A DNA stretch of 9,045 nt from Spirochaetales bacterium. Its GTDB lineage: Bacteria; Spirochaetota; Spirochaetia; SZUA-6; DRHE01. Positions 5,761 through 9,045 of this stretch are shown here, piece by piece. The position numbers and the translations under genes are program-made. Location: NCBI GenBank assembly GCA_016935715.1, contig JAFGQJ010000068.1:1-9045 (forward strand), read 5' to 3'. Every line of letters begins with the position of its first letter. Position 1 is the stretch's first letter. The notes under the pieces are model-generated. The model worked only from the letters and a program-made list of their open reading frames with translations, made no database searches and had not been told where the DNA came from.

Positions 5761-6690
5761 TCACTCCCCTTCCGGATCCGTAATGCCGAACCGTTCGTTC
5801 AGCTCCACGTTTCCCCTGGGCTCGACATGGACCATGATGTCATAGACATTATCGACACGCCGCTTGATCATCTGCTCCACCTGCACCGCAATCCGGTGCG
5901 CCTGGATGACGGTCTTCCCGCCGTCCACTTCGATATCCAGATCGATGATATACATGTTTCCCAATCTGCGCACCCGCGTCCGGTGGGGATTGACCGCTCC
6001 GGAGACCTCTTCCACCGCCTTGAATATCGCCGGGTAGACGGTCTGGTCGCCGATTCCGTCCATCAACTCGAGGTTGGATTCCATGAAAATCGAAAAGGCC
6101 GTCTTCATGATCCACAGGCTGATCAGCAGGGCGATGACCGAATCCAGAAGCCCAAAGTGCAGCAACCGGGTCAGCAGCACGCCGAGCAGCACTCCCCCGG
6201 AGATCAGAATGTCGCTCTGCATGTTCTTCCCGTTGGCCCGCAGCATGGTACTGGCCAGCTTCTTCGCCGAGCGAAGCAGCAGCACGGACAGAGCGATCTT
6301 GCCGATGATGGAGATCCCCGCCGCATACAGCGCCATCACCTGCGGCACCTCCCCGTGCTCTCCCCCGATCAGGCGGCGCACGGTGGACAGAGCCAGCTGC
6401 GCGCCGACGAAGAAGATGAGGAAGGAAAGCGTCTTGGTGGCGATCGTCTCCGCCCGAAAATGGCCGTAGGGGTGCTCGCGGTCGGGAGGTTTGGCGATGA
6501 CCCGGGCGGCGAACAGGGTGATGCCGGAGGCAATGATATCCGTGGTGCTGTCTATGCCGTCTCCAACGACGGCGAGGCTGCCCGCGCTCAAGCCCGCGAT
6601 GATCTTGATCAGGGCCAGCACGAGATTTCCCACAATCGCGATCCAGGAAATCAGCGCGATCCGCTCCGACCGCTCCCTGTCCAACTCCAC
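5761..6690 (-). CDS. Cation diffusion facilitator (CDF) metal exporter, probably Mn(II) group
   Basis: A 309-residue inner-membrane metal/proton antiporter with about six helices in residues 10-205 and the cytoplasmic metal-binding domain after about 212. The helix-2 site is D47-x3-D51 in SLAVVGDGIDSTTD, and the conserved loop D70-REHPYGH follows. The helix-5 site is N156-x3-D160 where zinc exporters such as YiiP carry His-x3-Asp. Asp-x3-Asp plus Asn-x3-Asp is the pattern described for Mn-exporting CDF proteins, so manganese is the favoured substrate (inference). The C-terminal domain keeps NPHRTRVRRLGN (234-245), DLDIEVDG, AH265 and MVHVEP. The longest reading starts with GTG at 6690, but AGGAGG lies only two bases before it. 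The TTG at 6684-6682 (codon 3) is eight bases from the same site and may be the true start, giving 307 residues. It begins the minus-strand CDF - GGEEF receptor - LON series and faces away from the TIM-barrel gene. Confidence 0.92.
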   Translation of the reverse strand: MELDRERSERIALISWIAIVGNLVLALIKIIAGLSAGSLAVVGDGIDSTTDIIASGITLFAARVIAKPPDREHPYGHFRAETIATKTLSFLIFFVGAQLALSTVRRLIGGEHGEVPQVMALYAAGISIIGKIALSVLLLRSAKKLASTMLRANGKNMQSDILISGGVLLGVLLTRLLHFGLLDSVIALLISLWIMKTAFSIFMESNLELMDGIGDQTVYPAIFKAVEEVSGAVNPHRTRVRRLGNMYIIDLDIEVDGGKTVIQAHRIAVQVEQMIKRRVDNVYDIMVHVEPRGNVELNERFGITDPEGE

Positions 6691-6692
6691 AC

Positions 6693-6698
6693 CCTCCT
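6693..6698 (-). promoter_or_regulatory. Ribosome binding site of the CDF gene, deciding its start
   Basis: AGGAGG on the minus strand is a full anti-16S match. It is two bases from the GTG at 6690 but eight bases from the in-frame TTG at 6684, which is the normal distance. The TTG is therefore the better initiation codon on this evidence. Confidence 0.6.
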
Positions 6699-6716
6699 GT
6701 CGCCCCGGTAGAACTC

Positions 6717-6745
6717 AATGTATAGCGACGAAGGGTACTTATCAA
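6717..6745 (-). promoter_or_regulatory. Possible promoter of the CDF gene series
   Basis: On the minus strand TTGATA (6740-6745) is followed after 17 bases by TACATT (6717-6722), each a partial consensus match. An overlapping TATACA (6719-6724) gives only a 15-base spacer. The position, 27-32 bp before the start codons, is right for the CDF transcript, but the match is moderate. Confidence 0.4.
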
Positions 6746-6760
6746 CCGTTGTAGAATGGT

Positions 6761-6783
6761 TCTGCCAGTACAGGATTGGCAGA
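6761..6783. promoter_or_regulatory. Inverted repeat in front of the TIM-barrel gene (candidate operator)
   Basis: TCTGCCA (6761-6767) and TGGCAGA (6777-6783) are perfect seven-base inverted arms around a nine-base spacer. A -10-like TAGAAT (6752-6757) lies just to the left, so a plus-strand transcript would start within the left arm. No -35 box is seen at the correct distance, which would fit a promoter needing an activator. It lies in the 126-bp divergent region between the CDF gene and the TIM-barrel gene. The repeat is clear; its role as an operator is inferred. Confidence 0.42.
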
Positions 6784-6816
6784 CGGAAAGATCTGGATTA
6801 CCATAAGCCCGAACGG

Positions 6817-7710
6817 ATGAAACCAGCAACGGACCGGGTACGCATCGGTATCAACCTGCCCAAGAATCCCGACCCCTCTGCCATCCGGCGGAGGCTCAGA
6901 TCCTTCGCCGAATGCGGGTACGACAGCGTGGAGGTCAGCCTGGACATGCTTCCCCTGATCGTGGGAGGCGAAAAGAGACCTGAGTACATCGAGTTCTTCC
7001 ATTCACTGCTGTCGGAGTTCGATTTCGAGTATTCAGCCCACATTGGAAGCGGGGTGGATCTGCGGGACGAAATAAATCTTGAGCTGCAGAAAAAGATCCT
7101 GTACAGCTCCATCGAGATCTGCACTCTGATGCACCTGAATCCACTCGTCCTGCATTACGAAGCCCGGACGAAAGATATCAGTATCGAAAAACGCTTTCTG
7201 GAGCTCCATCGGGAAGCCGCCGATCTTGCCGCCCGATACGGTGTTCTGCTATGCATCGAAAACATCGAGGTGGACCTGGTGGATCCGGTTATCGACCTCG
7301 TAAAAAGCGCCGATCGGCCCAATCTGCGGATGACATTCGACACGGGACACGCCTACCTGGCGGCCGGGTTCTTCCACTTCGATTTTCTCGAGTCGTTGAA
7401 ACGGAGCCTGCCGTTCATCGGCCATCTGCATCTGAGCGACAACACGGGCGACTACGAGAGGCTCCGCATCACCAACCGGCAGGCCTACAACGCCATTCCC
7501 AAAACCAACCGCTTCGCTTTCGGAAGAGGAGATGCCCATCTTCCCCCTTTCTGGGGATCGATACCCTTTGACGACGTGTTTTCGCTCCTGAGAGATTTCC
7601 GCGGAATATACGTGTGTGAATTTCATTCGGACTATTTCATTCCATTCGGCAAATCTATACAGGAAAGAGTCAGGTCGGCCATCCGGCTGGCCGGGAAACC
7701 GGCCGGATGA
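6817..7710 (+). CDS. Xylose-isomerase-like TIM-barrel protein (sugar isomerase/epimerase or endonuclease IV superfamily)
   Basis: A 297-residue cytoplasmic (beta/alpha)8 protein of the AP_endonuc_2 superfamily, mostly metal-dependent sugar or sugar-phosphate isomerases and epimerases. Strand 1 is RIGINLPKN (9-17), strand 2 SVEVSLD (37-43). Likely metal and substrate residues are His75 (SAHIG), His113 (LHYE), Glu148 (IEN), Asp175 and His178 (FDTGH), His205 and Asp208 (HLHLSD), Asp239 and His241 (GRGDAH) and Glu268 (CEFH). This is the usual Glu-Asp-His-Glu set of the fold. A long loop, about 209-235, separates strand 7 from the GRGD motif. An in-frame ATG at 6718 would add 33 residues with no family character and would overlap the CDF promoter region, so the ATG at 6817 is preferred, although its ribosome site is poor. 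The gene is followed after 87 bp by an alpha/beta hydrolase gene on the same strand. The substrate is unknown; the name is by fold only. Confidence 0.85.
   Translation: MKPATDRVRIGINLPKNPDPSAIRRRLRSFAECGYDSVEVSLDMLPLIVGGEKRPEYIEFFHSLLSEFDFEYSAHIGSGVDLRDEINLELQKKILYSSIEICTLMHLNPLVLHYEARTKDISIEKRFLELHREAADLAARYGVLLCIENIEVDLVDPVIDLVKSADRPNLRMTFDTGHAYLAAGFFHFDFLESLKRSLPFIGHLHLSDNTGDYERLRITNRQAYNAIPKTNRFAFGRGDAHLPPFWGSIPFDDVFSLLRDFRGIYVCEFHSDYFIPFGKSIQERVRSAIRLAGKPAG
7689..7704 (+). other. GAAA-capped GC hairpin at the 3' end of the TIM-barrel gene
   Basis: GGCCGG (7689-7694), GAAA (7695-7698) and CCGGCC (7699-7704) form a six-pair stem closed by a GNRA-type tetraloop; a wobble and one more pair can extend it. 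It ends four bases before the stop codon. No T run follows, so it is not an intrinsic terminator. It could slow 3' exonucleases or simply reflect the Gly/Pro codons it encodes. Confidence 0.35.
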
Positions 7711-7797
7711 GCTCTTATGGGAATGAACCGTGATCCAGGCTGCCGCAACACCGCATGGAAGCTGCAGCCGGGGGACGGAAGCCGATAGGGGGACAAT

Positions 7798-8565
7798 GTG
7801 AAGCTGTCTACGCGTGAGTTCGGCGGGGAAGGGTTTCCCGTGGTGATTCTCCACGGGTTGTTTGCCTCATCGAAAAACTGGCTGAGCGCCGCCCGGTTCC
7901 TCTCCGGATTTTCCAGGCCTTTTGCCCTGGATCTGCGCAACCACGGCGACTCACCCCACTCCGAATCCCACTCCCTGGAGGATATGATCGCCGATCTCCG
8001 CGAATGGCTGCAGGAGAGGCAGTTGAACGAAACGGTTCTGCTGGGCCACTCCATGGGCGGTCTGGTCGCGATGGGATTCGCCCTGTCCAGCCCCCAATCC
8101 GTCAGGGGCTTGATCGTGGTGGATATCCTTCCCCGCGCCTACCGGATCGACTTCAGCCGTGAGTTCGAAGCCCTCTCCCTGGACCTCTCACCCTACGAAA
8201 GCAGGGGGGAGATAGACGAAGCCATGGCAGAGATCGTGCCGGAGCTGCAGGTCCGGCAGTTTCTGCAGATGAACGTGGAGCGCCGCGAAGGGGGCTTTTA
8301 CTGGAAGCTGAACGTTCCGGCCCTCAGGTCCGCAGAGTTTCTCAGGGGCCCCGATTTTTCGGTGTTCCAAAACCGCTACGAGGGTCCCGCTCTCCTGGTT
8401 GCCGGAGGGGAGTCTCCATTCGCCAGGGCTGATGATCTGCCCCTGTTCAACCGGTATTTCCCCAACGGGAGGATCGAGGTGCTGAAAGACTGCGGGCACT
8501 GGCTGCATTACATCTGCTCGCAGGAATTCCAATCCCTGGTGCGGGAGTTTATCGAGGCGCTGTGA
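7798..8565 (+). CDS. Alpha/beta hydrolase, YbfF/ABHD11-like esterase
   Basis: A 255-residue soluble serine hydrolase, probably an esterase or thioesterase on short acyl esters. The oxyanion-hole strand is VVILHGLFASSKNW (15-28), followed by ALDLRNHGDSPHS (43-55), which is highly typical of the YbfF/ABHD11 group. The nucleophile elbow is GHSMGG with Ser85. The acid is probably Asp109 in IVVDILP, with His234 in DCGHWLHY as the base. A helical cap lies about 112-190. The GTG start is well supported: AGGGGG lies a few bases upstream and an in-frame TAG stands at 7786-7788, so no longer reading exists. An overlapping ATG one base to the left reads straight into a stop and is not used. It follows the TIM-barrel gene by 87 bp and is perhaps in the same transcript. 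Its last 17 bp overlap the facing activase-like gene. The natural substrate is not shown by the sequence. Confidence 0.9.
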   Translation: MKLSTREFGGEGFPVVILHGLFASSKNWLSAARFLSGFSRPFALDLRNHGDSPHSESHSLEDMIADLREWLQERQLNETVLLGHSMGGLVAMGFALSSPQSVRGLIVVDILPRAYRIDFSREFEALSLDLSPYESRGEIDEAMAEIVPELQVRQFLQMNVERREGGFYWKLNVPALRSAEFLRGPDFSVFQNRYEGPALLVAGGESPFARADDLPLFNRYFPNGRIEVLKDCGHWLHYICSQEFQSLVREFIEAL

Positions 8566-9045
8566 GCGGGCTGAAGGCCGGCGGCGTGGCGGCCGGGCGC
8601 TCCTCCAGCAGGCCGGCCAGGTAGGGAACGATCCGGTCGTTCTTGAAGCTGCCCGTGCCGTCGTAGGTCAGGGTCACCACCGGTATGCCGGTCAGCTCCT
8701 GGATCCGACCGGCCATGGCTTCGGTGACCAGGGAGGGACAGCAGAAGGCCGGGTTGGTCTGGACGAACAGCCGCAGGTCCGGATACTCCTTTACCAGGTG
8801 CGCTATCTTCAGCAGGTTGTCCCAGGATTCTCCGTCGTGCTCCAATCGCACGTTGAAGCGCTCGAGGATTCGCTGCGGGGATTCCTCGTGGTAGGAGCGC
8901 GGAGGGCTCAGATACTCCCCGCAGCAGTCGAAAAATTTCCTCTCCAGCAGCGTCACCAGCGCCAGCAGAGCCCGATACTTGACCAGGACCCAATAGCTGT
9001 GCTCCCTCAGCCACCTCTTGAAGGTGGCGTCGGCGATGATACGCA
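8549..9045 (-). CDS. Acyl-CoA dehydratase activase-like protein, C-terminal part (gene continues past the right edge)
   Basis: The last 164 codons of a larger protein; the frame is open to the right edge (…RIIADATFKRWLREHSYW… at the edge), so the real start lies outside. The segment NPAFCCPSLVTEAM followed by ELTGIPVVTLTYDGTGSFKND and PYLAGLLEE is characteristic of the C-terminus of large proteins that join a BadF/BcrA-type ATPase (2-hydroxyacyl-CoA dehydratase activator) to an HgdB/DUF2229-like part. These are Cys-rich, presumed iron-sulphur redox ATPases of anaerobes whose role is often unproven. The two adjacent cysteines of FCCPS, and the pair in FFDCCGEYL, are candidate cluster ligands. 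The last ~15 residues (RPAATPPAFSPLTAPR) look like a low-complexity tail reaching into the overlap with the hydrolase gene. The GTG at 8956 is internal, not a start. Function of the full protein is inferred from a fragment. Confidence 0.8.
   Translation of the reverse strand, partial: RIIADATFKRWLREHSYWVLVKYRALLALVTLLERKFFDCCGEYLSPPRSYHEESPQRILERFNVRLEHDGESWDNLLKIAHLVKEYPDLRLFVQTNPAFCCPSLVTEAMAGRIQELTGIPVVTLTYDGTGSFKNDRIVPYLAGLLEERPAATPPAFSPLTAPR

Noticed and set aside
3980..5845. Long plus-strand frames (346 and 274 codons) opposite the diguanylate cyclase gene
   Set aside because: The translations are Gln/Asp/His-rich and low in order, with no motif. The minus strand encodes a complete 7TM-GGDEF protein over the same region.
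5713..6829. Long frames on both strands overlapping the CDF gene (332 codons plus, 326 codons minus in another frame)
   Set aside because: The CDF protein explains the region with all its conserved residues. The others are Arg/Gly/His-rich shadows.
7738..7769. GGCTGC/GCAGCC repeat with a 20-base loop in the gap before the hydrolase gene
   Set aside because: Six-base GC arms with a large loop and no T tract; not a terminator and weak as a regulatory fold.
1..9045. Search for a defence system, mobile element, toxin-antitoxin pair, CRISPR array, tRNA or att site
   Set aside because: No such signatures were seen. All eight genes belong to transport, regulation, signalling or metabolic families and have similar base composition.

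Overview
The window is a GC-rich stretch of bacterial chromosome carrying eight protein genes, packed closely with short gaps and two convergent 3' overlaps. The most likely source is a free-living spirochaete (Spirochaetaceae-like). This is an inference from three things: the form of the solute-binding protein leader (an Ala-rich signal followed by a GAQGEAEKE-type linker), the 7TM-DISM diguanylate cyclase, and the large CoA-dehydratase-activase-like protein. No rRNA, tRNA, insertion sequence, phage gene or CRISPR array was seen, and no gap without a gene exceeds 300 bases.

Left block (1-3181): a sugar ABC importer operon on the minus strand, with the solute-binding protein first and a MalF-type permease running off the left edge. 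It is transcribed divergently from a ROK-family repressor on the plus strand. The intergenic region is readable: two sigma-70-like promoters (TTGACA, 17 bp, -10 box) face outward, and each -35 box sits inside the same small palindrome, TTTG-A/T-CAAA. These look like the operators of the ROK protein, which would control both the importer and itself. A strong hairpin between the binding-protein and permease genes probably sets unequal expression of the two.

Middle block (3132-6690, minus strand): three genes in one direction. They are a CDF metal exporter whose membrane site residues resemble the Mn-exporting subgroup, a 7TM-DISM receptor with a GGEEF cyclase domain and intact I-site, and a standalone LON substrate-binding-domain protein. 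They may form one operon. The LON gene runs tail-to-tail into the ROK gene with a 50-bp overlap.

Right block (6691-9045): divergent from the CDF gene are a xylose-isomerase-like TIM-barrel protein and a YbfF/ABHD11-type alpha/beta hydrolase, both on the plus strand. The hydrolase converges (17-bp overlap) on the C-terminal end of an acyl-CoA dehydratase activase-like protein that enters from the right edge.

The window does not contain an obviously new defence or mobile system. The points most worth following up are the twin operator architecture, the interrupted ABC operon, the predicted Mn specificity of the CDF protein together with its c-di-GMP neighbour, and the inverted repeat in front of the TIM-barrel gene.
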